This document shows, in pieces, positions 1 to 7,529 of a stretch of DNA of 32,983 nucleotides. Positions within the stretch are counted from its first letter, which is position 1, and each line of letters begins with the position of its first letter. The stretch covers positions 1 through 32,983 of the forward strand of contig QHTE01000011.1 of assembly GCA_003220685.1 (NCBI GenBank), given 5' to 3'. The notes under the pieces were generated by a model. The model was not told the DNA's origin, searched no databases, and worked only from the letters and a program-made list of their open reading frames with translations. This DNA is from Candidatus Rokuibacteriota bacterium (lineage in GTDB: Bacteria > Methylomirabilota > Methylomirabilia > Rokubacteriales > CSP1-6). Made by a program: the position numbers and the translations under genes.

Positions 1-2001
1 GAGGATGCGGACGTTCCCGGTCTCGCGATCGACCTCGACGATGCAGGCGTGGGCGCCAAACGGGAAGCAGAAGTTCGACGGATCGTAGAACGAGGTCTCC
101 TCGAGCCCGGGCTCGAGACCCTCCGGATAGTTGTGCGGCACATACGCCGTCAGGGACACCGCGCCGAACGGCACCGCCTTGGCCGGGGCGCCCTTCACCT
201 GGAATTGGCCGCCCGAGAAATCGATGTCCTTCGGTGAGGCTTCGAGCAGGTGCGCCGCGATCTTCTTGCCCTTCTCGATGACCTTGTTGAGCGACATGAG
301 GATGGCGGTGCCACCTACCGATGCGGAACGGCTGCCGTAGGTGCCCATGCCGAACGGAATCGATCCGGTGTCGCCGTGCACGATCTCGACCTGCTCGATC
401 GGGATGCCGAGCTTGTCGGCCGTAAGCTGGGCGAACGTCGTTTCGTGTCCCTGCCCGTGCGAGTGCGAACCGGTGTAGACCGTGACCATCCCGGTCGGGT
501 GCACGCGCACCTTGCCCGACTCGTAGAGACCCGCGCCGGCGCCGAGCGCGCCGACGAGCTTCGACGGCGCGATCGAGCACGCCTCGATGTAGGCCGAGAA
601 GCCGATGCCGAGAAGGCGGCCTTGCTTGCGGGCGGCTTCTTGCTCGGCGCGGAACTTCCGGTAATCGAGCATCTGAAGCATCCGGTCCCAGGCCGCGCCA
701 TAGTCGCCGCTGTCGTAGACGACGGCGACCTGCGTCTGGAAAGCCCCGGAGAACTTCGGGATGAAGTTCTTCTTCCGGAGATCGGCCACATCCATCCCGG
801 CCGCGCGCGCCCCGGCCTCGACGATGCGCTCGACGACGTAGCATGCCTCCGGCCGACCCGCGCCGCGGTAGGCGTCCACCGCGGTCGTGTTCGAGAAGAC
901 GCCGGTCACTTCGCAGTGGATGGCCGGGATCGCGTAGACGCCGTTGAGCAGCGTGCCGTAGAGGAACGTCGGGACCGCCGGCGCGAAGGTCGAGAGGTAC
1001 GCGCCCAGGTTCGCGGTCGTCTTCACGCGCAGCCCGAGGATCTTGCCGTCGCGGGCCAGCGCGATCTCGGCGTCGGTCACGTGGTCGCGGCCGTGGGCGT
1101 CGGTCACGTATGCCTCGCTGCGGCTGGCGGTCCAGCGCACCGGCCTCTTGAGGCGGCGCGAGGCCCAGGAGCAGACAACCTCTTCGTTGTAGAGGAAGAT
1201 CTTGGAGCCGAATCCGCCGCCCACGTCGGGAGCGATCACGCGGACCTTGTGCTCGGGAATGCCGAGCACGAAGGCGCACATGAGCAGGCGATGTACGTGC
1301 GGGTTCTGCGAGGTCACCCAGAGCGTCAGCTCGCCGGTTGCGTCGTCGTAGCGGGCCACGCACGCGCGCGGCTCCATGGCGTTGGCCACCAGGCGCTGGT
1401 TGACGATCCGCTTCTTCACCGTCACCGCTCCCGCGGTCTTGAACGCGGCGTCGGTGGCGGCGCGGTCGCCGATCTCCCACTTGAACGCGACGTTGCCCGG
1501 CGCGCCCTCGTGCAGCTTGGGCGCTCCGGACGCGGCCGCCTTCTCGGTGACCGTGACGGCCGGCAAGGGCTCCCAGTCGACCTGCACTTTCTCGGCGCCG
1601 TCGACCGCCGCCTCGTGGCTGTCCGCGATCACGATCGCCACCGGATCGCCCACGTGGCGCGCGGCGTCGGACGTGAGCGGCATGTGTGGAACGATCGCCA
1701 GATCCTGCATGACGCCCGGAATCTTCTTCTCCTTCCGGAGGTCCCAGCCGCAGGGCAGCGAGTTGACGCCGGTCATGTCCTTGCCGGTGAACACGGCGAC
1801 GACACCCGGATGGCGCGCGGCCGCGGCGGTGTCGATCTTGCGGATCTTCGCGTGAGCGTGGGGGCTCCGCACGAAGGCGGCGTAGGTCATCCCCGGAATC
1901 TTCAAATCGTCGACGTACTGGCCGCGCCCGGTGATGAAGCGTGGATCCTCGCGTCGCTTGATCGATTTACCGAAGAGGCGGTCGGAGGCGACGGCAGCCA
2001 T
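1..2001 (-). CDS. coxL: Form II aerobic CO dehydrogenase-like, molybdenum-binding large subunit (partial)
   Basis: This reads from an ATG at 2001 to the left window edge (667 codons, C-terminus missing). It belongs to the xanthine oxidase/CO dehydrogenase large-subunit family, which binds the molybdopterin cofactor and receives substrate. The N-terminus has the family opening (KREDPRFITGRGQYVDDL), then a GGGFGSK glycine stretch near residues 260-266 and AYRGAGRPE near 376-384. AYRGAGR marks form II CoxL proteins; true form I CO dehydrogenases carry AYxCSFR instead. CO oxidation is therefore not assured, and another aldehyde or hydroxylation substrate is possible. coxS lies 9 bases upstream in the same direction, so the two are surely co-transcribed. 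The FAD-binding medium subunit is not in the window and may lie beyond the left edge. The family call is firm; the substrate is unknown. Confidence 0.93.
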   Translation of the reverse strand, partial: MAAVASDRLFGKSIKRREDPRFITGRGQYVDDLKIPGMTYAAFVRSPHAHAKIRKIDTAAAARHPGVVAVFTGKDMTGVNSLPCGWDLRKEKKIPGVMQDLAIVPHMPLTSDAARHVGDPVAIVIADSHEAAVDGAEKVQVDWEPLPAVTVTEKAAASGAPKLHEGAPGNVAFKWEIGDRAATDAAFKTAGAVTVKKRIVNQRLVANAMEPRACVARYDDATGELTLWVTSQNPHVHRLLMCAFVLGIPEHKVRVIAPDVGGGFGSKIFLYNEEVVCSWASRRLKRPVRWTASRSEAYVTDAHGRDHVTDAEIALARDGKILGLRVKTTANLGAYLSTFAPAVPTFLYGTLLNGVYAIPAIHCEVTGVFSNTTAVDAYRGAGRPEACYVVERIVEAGARAAGMDVADLRKKNFIPKFSGAFQTQVAVVYDSGDYGAAWDRMLQMLDYRKFRAEQEAARKQGRLLGIGFSAYIEACSIAPSKLVGALGAGAGLYESGKVRVHPTGMVTVYTGSHSHGQGHETTFAQLTADKLGIPIEQVEIVHGDTGSIPFGMGTYGSRSASVGGTAILMSLNKVIEKGKKIAAHLLEASPKDIDFSGGQFQVKGAPAKAVPFGAVSLTAYVPHNYPEGLEPGLEETSFYDPSNFCFPFGAHACIVEVDRETGNVRIL

Positions 2002-2010
2002 GGCGTCCCC

Positions 2011-2487
2011 TCACTTCTTCGCGGGCATGTGCTCGGCCGCCCACTCGATCGCCTTCACGATGTTGTGGTAACCCGTGCACCGGCACAGGTTGCCCTCGAG
2101 CTGGTGCCGGATCAGCTCCTCGGACGGCTTGGGGTAGCGCTCGAGCATCTGGTAGACCGACATGATCATGCCCGGCGTGCAGAACCCGCACTGCAGGCCG
2201 TGCTTCTCCCAGAATCCCTGCTGGATCGGATGCAGCTCGCCGTCCTTCGCCAGCCCCTCGATCGTCATGATGTTGGCGCCGTCCGTCTGGACCGCGAAAA
2301 AGTTGCAGGCCTTGACGGCTTGACCGTCCATGATGATCGTGCACGCGCCGCACTGGCTCGTGTCGCAGCCGACGTGTGTTCCGGTGAGACCCACGGTCTC
2401 GCGGATGTAGTGAACCAGGAGCAGGCGGGGCTCGACTTCATGGCTGTAGCTCTGGCCGTTGATCGTCATCTTGACTGGCAGTTTCAC
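2011..2487 (-). CDS. coxS: CO dehydrogenase-like small subunit, [2Fe-2S] protein
   Basis: This is a 158-residue iron-sulfur subunit of a molybdenum hydroxylase, passing electrons from the Mo centre towards FAD. The plant-type N-terminal [2Fe-2S] motif is seen as [10 protein letters not shown] followed by a cysteine in VKACNFF. The C-terminal helical cluster domain has CGFCTPGM and [10 protein letters not shown]. The length is normal for the family. I chose the GTG at 2487 because GGAGG lies 7 bases upstream; an internal ATG at 2469 (MTINGQS) has no such site. It is followed 9 bases later by coxL. The small-large gene order matches aerobic CODH-type operons. It could equally serve another molybdenum hydroxylase, since small subunits do not reveal the substrate. 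Confidence 0.94.
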   Translation of the reverse strand: MKLPVKMTINGQSYSHEVEPRLLLVHYIRETVGLTGTHVGCDTSQCGACTIIMDGQAVKACNFFAVQTDGANIMTIEGLAKDGELHPIQQGFWEKHGLQCGFCTPGMIMSVYQMLERYPKPSEELIRHQLEGNLCRCTGYHNIVKAIEWAAEHMPAKK

Positions 2488-2552
2488 GGCTCATCCTCCG
2501 GGATTCGGCGGTTTGAGAGCGGGCCCTGAACGCCCCGATCTGGCGCGACAGA

Positions 2553-2581
2553 GGGTAAGACTTCGCCCCCCGGCATGTCAA
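2553..2581 (-). promoter_or_regulatory. Possible promoter for coxS-coxL
   Basis: On the minus strand a perfect TTGACA hexamer (2581-2576) is followed after 17 bases by TTACCC (2558-2553), or after 18 bases by TACCCT. The -35 is consensus but the -10 is poor. The position, about 65 bases before the coxS start and after the larC stop, is right. The -35 sits in the loop of the hairpin at 2568-2587. This is motif matching only. Confidence 0.35.
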
Positions 2582-2587
2582 CCGGGG
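2568..2587 (-). terminator. Hairpin after larC (weak terminator or operator)
   Basis: CCCCGG and CCGGGG form a perfect 6-bp stem around an 8-base loop, 13 bases past the larC stop. There is no T run after the stem, so intrinsic termination is doubtful. Because the loop contains the TTGACA of the putative coxS promoter, the palindrome could instead be a binding site for a regulator. Confidence 0.3.
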
Positions 2588-2600
2588 CAGGCCTTTGGGG

Positions 2601-3782
2601 CTACTGCCCCAGGAGGCGCCTTCCGTCGGCGCGGGCCTGGTCGAGGACCTCGCGGACCGGCAACGATTTCTCGCGGGCGATGCGCGCCACGTCGGCGAAC
2701 TCCGGCGTGACGGTCACGATTCGACCGCCCAGGCGCGAGACCTTGAACGGAATCGTCCCGTAGGCCGTGGTGACCTCGACCATCTCGCGCTGCAGGCGGG
2801 CCCGGCGCCACTCCGACCAGCGAACGCCGATCGTCGTCGATTCTTCGAAGAGGGCGCGGGACAGGTCGCCGACCCGCTCAGGCGTGCAGAGCGCCGTCAC
2901 CAAGACGCCCGGCCGGCCGCGTTTCATGATGACCGGTTGGAGGAACACGTCGAGGGCGCCGGCGTCGAAGACGCGCTCGATCAAGGTCTCGTAGAGCTGC
3001 GGCGACATGTCGTCGATCGTCGTCTCGACCTGGAGAACCGTCTCGTCGGCGACGCCGCTGTCGACGGTCCGGCCGAGGAAGCAGCGGAGCACGTTGGGCG
3101 TGCCGGGCAGATCCTTCGTGCCGGCACCGTAGCCGACGGCCTCGACGGTCAGCGCCGGCATGCGTCCGGCCGAGTCGGCCAAGGTCGTGAGGATCGCGGC
3201 GCCGGTCGGCGTGACGAGCTCCGCCGTCACGCCCGTGTCCACGACCGGGAAGCCGCGCAGGAGCTCGGCGGTGCCCGGCGCCGGGACCGGGATCCGCCCG
3301 TGCGGTCCGCCGACGAGCCCGCCCCCGATCGGGAGCGCCGAGACGTGCACCGCCTGCGCGCCGGCAAGATCGAGTGCGATCACGCTGCCGGTGACGTCGA
3401 CGATCGCGTCGACCGCTCCCACGTCGTGGAACCGCACCGACTCGCGGTCGGTGCCGTGCACCCGCGCCTCGGCGTCGGCGAGCCGCGTGAAGATCCGCGT
3501 CGCCGGCTCGCGGACGCTCGCCGTGAGCGTGCTCCGCTCCAGAATCTCGAGAATGTCGCGCAGCGACCGGTGATGATGCGCGCCCTTGTCGATCTCGACG
3601 TCGACCTTGGTCGCCCGAAAATCCCCCTTCATCACCTCTCGCGCGACCAGCCGCCACCCCGGCAGCCGCAGCTTCGCCAGCTCGTCCTCGAGCCGCGCCA
3701 CCGACACGCCAGCGTCGAGCAGCGACGCCACGATCATGTCCCCCGCCGCCCCGCTAGGACAATCGAAGTAAGCGACCCTCAA
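2601..3782 (-). CDS. larC: Nickel-pincer cofactor nickel insertase LarC
   Basis: This 393-residue protein of the LarC (DUF111) family inserts nickel into the bis-thio pyridinium nucleotide made by LarB and LarE, completing the nickel-pincer cofactor. It opens with MRVAYFDCPSGAAGDM, the conserved LarC start, which fixes the beginning at a TTG (3782-3780) preceded by GAGGTGAGGGG. VRFHDVGAVDAIVDVTG and GGGLVGGPHGRIPVPAPG are family blocks near residues 120-170. The C-terminal half (ETTIDDMSPQLYE and onward) is the part that some lactobacilli reach only through a programmed frameshift (LarC1/LarC2); here it is one uninterrupted frame. It lies downstream of larE and larB but is separated from larB by 311 bases holding a large inverted repeat. 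The LarA racemase, the best-known user of the cofactor, is not in the window. Confidence 0.95.
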   Translation of the reverse strand: MRVAYFDCPSGAAGDMIVASLLDAGVSVARLEDELAKLRLPGWRLVAREVMKGDFRATKVDVEIDKGAHHHRSLRDILEILERSTLTASVREPATRIFTRLADAEARVHGTDRESVRFHDVGAVDAIVDVTGSVIALDLAGAQAVHVSALPIGGGLVGGPHGRIPVPAPGTAELLRGFPVVDTGVTAELVTPTGAAILTTLADSAGRMPALTVEAVGYGAGTKDLPGTPNVLRCFLGRTVDSGVADETVLQVETTIDDMSPQLYETLIERVFDAGALDVFLQPVIMKRGRPGVLVTALCTPERVGDLSRALFEESTTIGVRWSEWRRARLQREMVEVTTAYGTIPFKVSRLGGRIVTVTPEFADVARIAREKSLPVREVLDQARADGRRLLGQ

Positions 3783-4093
3783 CCCCTCACCTCACCCAGT
3801 CGCCAAGACCCCGAATCACCAAGTCCCAACCTGCAATCTCCTCCCGCTGCTCACGCAGGCTCACGGCCTATGCCTGCGCGCGAAGCGCACCACGCCGGCC
3901 CGATCGCGCATGCCAAGCGCGCCGCCGCTCGCGGCGGCGAGGGGCCGGGGGCGGGGAGGGGTGTGGGACCCGTTCCCTCCCAAGGAGAAGCGGAAGATGC
4001 GCGCCCAGATGGAGCCCAGCCGCCCAGGAGCAGCGGACGCGTGCCGCGTGGTCCCACACCCCTCCCCGCCCCCGGCCCCTCACCGCCGCGACG
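3783..4093. other. Gene-free, highly structured gap between larB and larC
   Basis: No convincing gene lies in these 311 bases; the open frames seen on both strands are proline/arginine-rich products of GC-rich sequence. The stretch holds several inverted repeats: a 7-bp stem at 3854-3860/3872-3878, a tight 8-bp stem with a 2-base loop at 3921-3938, and the large 42-bp repeat at 3929-4091. The part next to larC (3783-3850) is less structured and rich in C and A. No clear promoter is visible. Confidence 0.7.
3929..4091. repeat. Large inverted repeat with G-quadruplex-type arms
   Basis: The arms 3929-3970 and 4050-4091 are reverse complements over 42 positions with one mismatch, enclosing 79 bases. 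The left arm carries G runs at 3941-3944, 3947-3951, 3953-3956, 3958-3961 and 3965-3967 with 1-3 base spacers, fitting the canonical G-quadruplex pattern; the right arm carries the same pattern on the minus strand. The right arm ends 2 bases from the larB stop codon. It could be a dispersed REP/MITE-like element, a transcription stop between larB and larC, or both. There is no transposase and no evident target-site duplication. Confidence 0.85.
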
Positions 4094-4852
4094 TCACCGC
4101 ACTTTCGCAATGAGATGATTGATCTGGCTGGCCTGGTGCGCCGCGCCGTAGCCATTGTCGATGTTCACCACCGACACGCCGGGCGCGCACGAATTCAACA
4201 TCGCCAGCAGCGCCGCGATCCCTCCGAAGGACGCCCCGTAGCCGATGCTGGTCGGCACGGCGATCACCGGCCGGTCCACCAGCCCCCCGACCACGCTCGG
4301 CAAAGCGCCTTCCATCCCGGCGACGACGACGAGCACGTTCGCCTCCGCGAGCAGATGATAGTGGGCCAGGAGCCGATGGAGGCCGGCCACGCCGCAGTCG
4401 TAGACGCGCTCGACGCGATTGTCGAGCGCCTCGGCGACGAGCGCGGCCTCTTCGGCGACCGGCAGGTCGGCGGTGCCCGCGGCGAGCACGGCGATGAGGC
4501 CGAGACCCGCGCTCGGCTCCGGTCTGGCGATCACCAGCCGCGCGTCGGGATGGTAGATGTGCGGCAGGCCCGCCTCGGCCACCGCGTCGGCGACCGACGG
4601 GTCGGCGCGCGTGGCGAGGACGTTCGCGTGGTGGTCGGTCAGGCGCGCGAGGATCGCGACCACCTGCGCGGGCGTCTTGCCCGGGCAGAAGACGGCCTCG
4701 GGCGCGCCGCCCCGCAGCGCGCGGTGATGGTCGATCTTCGCGAATCCGAGATCCTCGAAGGGCATCCCGCGGAGCTTGGCCACGGCGGCGTCGACGTCGA
4801 GGCGCCCGGCCTTCAAGTCGTCGAGCAGAGCGCGCAGGGCGTCCCTATCCAC
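4094..4852 (-). CDS. larB: Nickel-pincer cofactor biosynthesis carboxylase/hydrolase LarB
   Basis: LarB (252 residues) carboxylates nicotinic acid adenine dinucleotide at C5 and cleaves it to pyridinium-3,5-biscarboxylic acid mononucleotide, the first step of the nickel-pincer pathway. The C-terminal half resembles PurE (AIR carboxylase): VVVAGMEGALPSVVGGL near 176-192, then PTSIGYGASFGG near 200-211. The cysteine in LNSCAPGV (residue 222) matches the conserved active-site cysteine of the family. It starts at a GTG that overlaps the end of larE by 8 bases, so the two are translationally coupled. The 3' end abuts the large inverted repeat. Full length, no anomalies. Confidence 0.95.
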   Translation of the reverse strand: MDRDALRALLDDLKAGRLDVDAAVAKLRGMPFEDLGFAKIDHHRALRGGAPEAVFCPGKTPAQVVAILARLTDHHANVLATRADPSVADAVAEAGLPHIYHPDARLVIARPEPSAGLGLIAVLAAGTADLPVAEEAALVAEALDNRVERVYDCGVAGLHRLLAHYHLLAEANVLVVVAGMEGALPSVVGGLVDRPVIAVPTSIGYGASFGGIAALLAMLNSCAPGVSVVNIDNGYGAAHQASQINHLIAKVR

Positions 4853-5672
4853 CGTTCGCTTTCGACTTCAGACCGAGCAAGAGATTCGCGCTGCCCGACT
4901 GGAAGCCGGCGAGGTCGACCGTCACGTAGATGTAGCCGAGCTCGCGCAGCCGCTTCACGATGGCCTCGCGCCGGTCACCCTCCCAGAGCCGCGGCAGCTC
5001 GGCCTGGTCGATCTCGAGCCGGGCCAGCCGATCGTGGTGACGCACGCGGAACTGCCGGAAGCCGAGCGAGCGCACGAACGCCTCGGCGGCGTCCACCTGG
5101 CGCAGCTTCTCGGGCGTGATCCGGTCGCCGTACTGGAAGCGGGAGGACAGGCACGCGAACGAGGGCTTGTCCCACGTGGGCAGCCCGAGCTCGCGCGAGA
5201 GCGCGCGGATCTCGTCCTTCCACAGCTCGGCCTCGATCAGGGGCGCGCGCACGCCCCGCTCCTGCGCGGCCTTCATGCCCGGGCGGTGGTCGCCGCGGTC
5301 GTCCATGTTGGCGCCGTAGACGAGCGCGCGGCAGCCCTCGCGCGCCGCGATCGGCTGGAGCTTCAGGAACAGCTCCTCCTTGCAGAAGAAGCAGCGGTTG
5401 GCCGGATTGCGCGCATAGTCCGGGTTCTGGAGCTCCTCGGTGCGCACGACCAGGTGGCGCATCCCCAGCAGCGCGGCCAGCCGCCGCGCCTCCTCGAGCT
5501 CGCTGGCCGGATAGGTCTCGGAGTCCGCGGTCACCAGCAGCGCGCGTGGGCCGAGCGCGTCCTGCGCGGCGCGCGCCAGGAGCGTGGAGTCGACGCCGCC
5601 CGAGAACGCCACCACGACGCTCTCCAGCTCGCGCAGCACGTCCAGCAGACGCTCGTACTTGGCCCGCGTCAC
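4845..5672 (-). CDS. larE: ATP-dependent sacrificial sulfur transferase LarE
   Basis: LarE (275 residues) adenylates the carboxylates of the LarB product and replaces an oxygen with sulfur, acting twice per cofactor. The PP-loop SGGVDS sits at residues 24-29. Cys174 in SFACLSSRF corresponds to the cysteine whose sulfur is sacrificed in the single-cysteine LarE type. A further pair in NRCFFCKEE (residues 94 and 97) is also conserved in the family. I see no three-cysteine cluster of the kind that holds a [4Fe-4S] cluster in some LarE enzymes, so sulfur probably comes from the protein itself. The start is a GTG one base after the stop of the upstream kinase gene; the end overlaps larB. Confidence 0.95.
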   Translation of the reverse strand: MTRAKYERLLDVLRELESVVVAFSGGVDSTLLARAAQDALGPRALLVTADSETYPASELEEARRLAALLGMRHLVVRTEELQNPDYARNPANRCFFCKEELFLKLQPIAAREGCRALVYGANMDDRGDHRPGMKAAQERGVRAPLIEAELWKDEIRALSRELGLPTWDKPSFACLSSRFQYGDRITPEKLRQVDAAEAFVRSLGFRQFRVRHHDRLARLEIDQAELPRLWEGDRREAIVKRLRELGYIYVTVDLAGFQSGSANLLLGLKSKANGG

Positions 5673-5673
5673 G

Positions 5674-6585
5674 TCAGGGCTCGACCCGGATCAGGTCGTG
5701 GAACGCCATGTAGCGCTCGTTGATGTCGGCGGGGGTGAGCCGCGTCAGCCGCTTGAGCGAGAAATCCTCGACCGTGAACGACGCCATCACCGAGCCGTAG
5801 ACGACGGCGCGGCGCATCGCGGCGGCGTCGACCCGGTCCTGGGCCGCGAGGTAGCCCATGAATCCGCCCGCGAACGTGTCGCCGGCCCCGGTCGGATCGT
5901 AGACCGACTCCAGCGGATACGCCGGCACGAAGAAGAGCCGGTCCTCGGTGAGGAGCAGCGCGCCGTACTCGCCGCGCTTGACGACGACGGTGCGCGGCCC
6001 CATCGTCGAGATCGCGCGCGCGGCGCGGATCAGGTTCGGCTCGCTGGCGAGCTGCCGCGCCTCGCCGTCGTTGACGGTCACGACGTCCACTTCGGCGAGG
6101 ACCCTGCGGAGCGCCTCGCGCTTGCCCTGAATCCAGAAGTTCATCGTGTCCAGGGCGACCAGCCGCGGGCGCTCCTTCATCTGGCAGAGCACGTCGAGCT
6201 GCAGCTCGGGGTCGATGTTCGCCAGGAAGAGGAAGGGCGTCCGTCCCAGCCCCTCGCCGAGCACCGGACGGAACTCGGCGAAGACGTTCAGCTGGGTCTC
6301 GAGCGTCTTGGCCTCGCTCAGGTCGTAGCCGTACTGCCCGCTCCACCGGAACGTGCGGCCCCTGGAGGTCTGCAGCCCGCCGATCTCGACGCCGCGATCT
6401 TCGAGGAGCTTCAGATGCGCCTCGGGAAAATCCTCGCCGACCGTCGCCACCAGGTGCACCCCGGTGAAGAAGCTCGCCGAGTAGGAGAAGTAGGTCGCGG
6501 AGCCCCCGAGGGCTTCTTGCACTTTCCCGAACGGGGTCTCGACGCTGTCCAGCGCAACCGAGCCGACGACCAGGAGCTCACTCAC
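5674..6585 (-). CDS. PfkB-family sugar/nucleoside kinase
   Basis: This 303-residue ribokinase-fold kinase phosphorylates a sugar or nucleoside with ATP; the substrate cannot be read from sequence. The N-terminal signature is LVVGSVALDSVETPFG with GGSATYFS, and the C-terminal signature with the catalytic Asp is DPTGAGDTFAGGFMGY near residues 240-255. I placed the start at the GTG 6585, which overlaps the mtnP stop as GTGA, because the longer frame to 6756 adds low-complexity sequence already used by mtnP. Its position just after methylthioadenosine phosphorylase and before larE suggests nucleoside or pentose salvage, but this is only context. A dedicated methylthioribose kinase would be of a different fold. 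Confidence 0.9.
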   Translation of the reverse strand: MSELLVVGSVALDSVETPFGKVQEALGGSATYFSYSASFFTGVHLVATVGEDFPEAHLKLLEDRGVEIGGLQTSRGRTFRWSGQYGYDLSEAKTLETQLNVFAEFRPVLGEGLGRTPFLFLANIDPELQLDVLCQMKERPRLVALDTMNFWIQGKREALRRVLAEVDVVTVNDGEARQLASEPNLIRAARAISTMGPRTVVVKRGEYGALLLTEDRLFFVPAYPLESVYDPTGAGDTFAGGFMGYLAAQDRVDAAAMRRAVVYGSVMASFTVEDFSLKRLTRLTPADINERYMAFHDLIRVEP

Positions 6586-7529
6586 TGTAGCGGGGACCTC
6601 GAGGCCGGCTTTGACCGAGGGTGGCCTGCTGCAGGTGCACGCCGGCTCCGCCCGCGCGCAAAGTACGGATCGAGTAATAGTCCAAGCTTTTTCCTCGTTG
6701 CCGCCGGGAAGGCCTTGGGGTTGGTGATCACGGAGTTCCGGAGCAGGCTCGGGCATTCGCAGGTGCGCGACGGCGCGATCGCCGGGATCACCCGGCGCAA
6801 GACCTCCTTGGCCGTCGCGACGTTCTTCAGGAGGTTCTGGACGACCGCCTCGACCGACACGGCTTCGTGCGCCTCGTGCCAGACATCGTAGTCCGTGGCC
6901 AGCGCCAGGGTCGCGTAGCAGAGCTCGGCTTCTCGCGCGAGCTTCGCCTCGGGCATGTTAGTCATCCCGATCACGTCCACGCCCCAGCTCCGGTAGATGC
7001 GCGACTCCGCCCGGGTCGAGAACTGGGGGCCCTCGATGCAAATATAGGTCCCGCCGCGGTGCACGGTCGCGCTCGTCTCCTGGGCCGCCTTCGCGAGCGC
7101 CCCCGCCAGGTCGGGACACACCGGCTCGGCCATGCTCACATGGGCAACGATGCCGTCGCCGAAGAAGGACGAGACGCGCCGCTTCGTCGCGTCGAAGAAC
7201 TGATCGGGAACGACCAGGTCGAGCGGTCGGATCGCTTCCTTCATGCTCCCGACCGCCGAGATCGAGATGACCCACCGGGCGCCCAGGAACCGGAGCCCCC
7301 AGATATTGGCGCGGAAGTTCAGCTCGCTCGGCGTCACCCGGTGGCCGCGGCCGTGGCGCGGCAGGAAGATCACCCTCCGGCCGGCGAAGCGACCCAGGCA
7401 GTACGCGTCGGACGGCGCGCCGAACGGCGTCTTGACCTTTCGCCACGTGACGTCGGTCAGCCCCTCGAGCTCGTAGAGACCGCTGCCGCCGATGACGCCG
7501 ATCGCGGCCCCGCTCACGGGCGCTTTCAT
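6582..7529 (-). CDS. mtnP: S-methyl-5'-thioadenosine phosphorylase
   Basis: MtnP (315 residues) cleaves methylthioadenosine with phosphate to adenine and methylthioribose-1-phosphate in methionine salvage. Family landmarks are IGVIGGSGLYE at the start, LPRHGRGHRVTPSELNFRAN (phosphate and purine site), GGTYICIEGPQFSTRAES and GMTNMPEAKLAREAELCYA. These favour methylthioadenosine over plain purine nucleosides, although phosphorylases of this group can be promiscuous. The ATG at 7529 overlaps the mtaB stop as ATGA, and the stop overlaps the PfkB start as GTGA. The last 20 or so residues after LLLDPYF are basic and not conserved; they may be a consequence of the gene overlap. No other methionine-salvage gene is in the window. 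Confidence 0.94.
   Translation of the reverse strand: MKAPVSGAAIGVIGGSGLYELEGLTDVTWRKVKTPFGAPSDAYCLGRFAGRRVIFLPRHGRGHRVTPSELNFRANIWGLRFLGARWVISISAVGSMKEAIRPLDLVVPDQFFDATKRRVSSFFGDGIVAHVSMAEPVCPDLAGALAKAAQETSATVHRGGTYICIEGPQFSTRAESRIYRSWGVDVIGMTNMPEAKLAREAELCYATLALATDYDVWHEAHEAVSVEAVVQNLLKNVATAKEVLRRVIPAIAPSRTCECPSLLRNSVITNPKAFPAATRKKLGLLLDPYFARGRSRRAPAAGHPRSKPASRSPLQ

Noticed and set aside
250..2529. Long plus-strand open frame opposite the CODH-like genes (759 codons).
   Set aside because: Arginine/valine/aspartate-rich shadow of the real minus-strand genes, as is common in high-GC DNA; no family motif.
3910..4113. Small proline-rich frames in the larB-larC gap.
   Set aside because: They exist on both strands across the inverted repeat and reflect its GC-rich sequence; no start signals or family similarity.
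6586..6756. Longer N-terminus for the PfkB kinase (start at 6756).
   Set aside because: The added residues are low complexity and lie entirely within mtnP; the GTG at 6585 gives the normal family start and a GTGA overlap.
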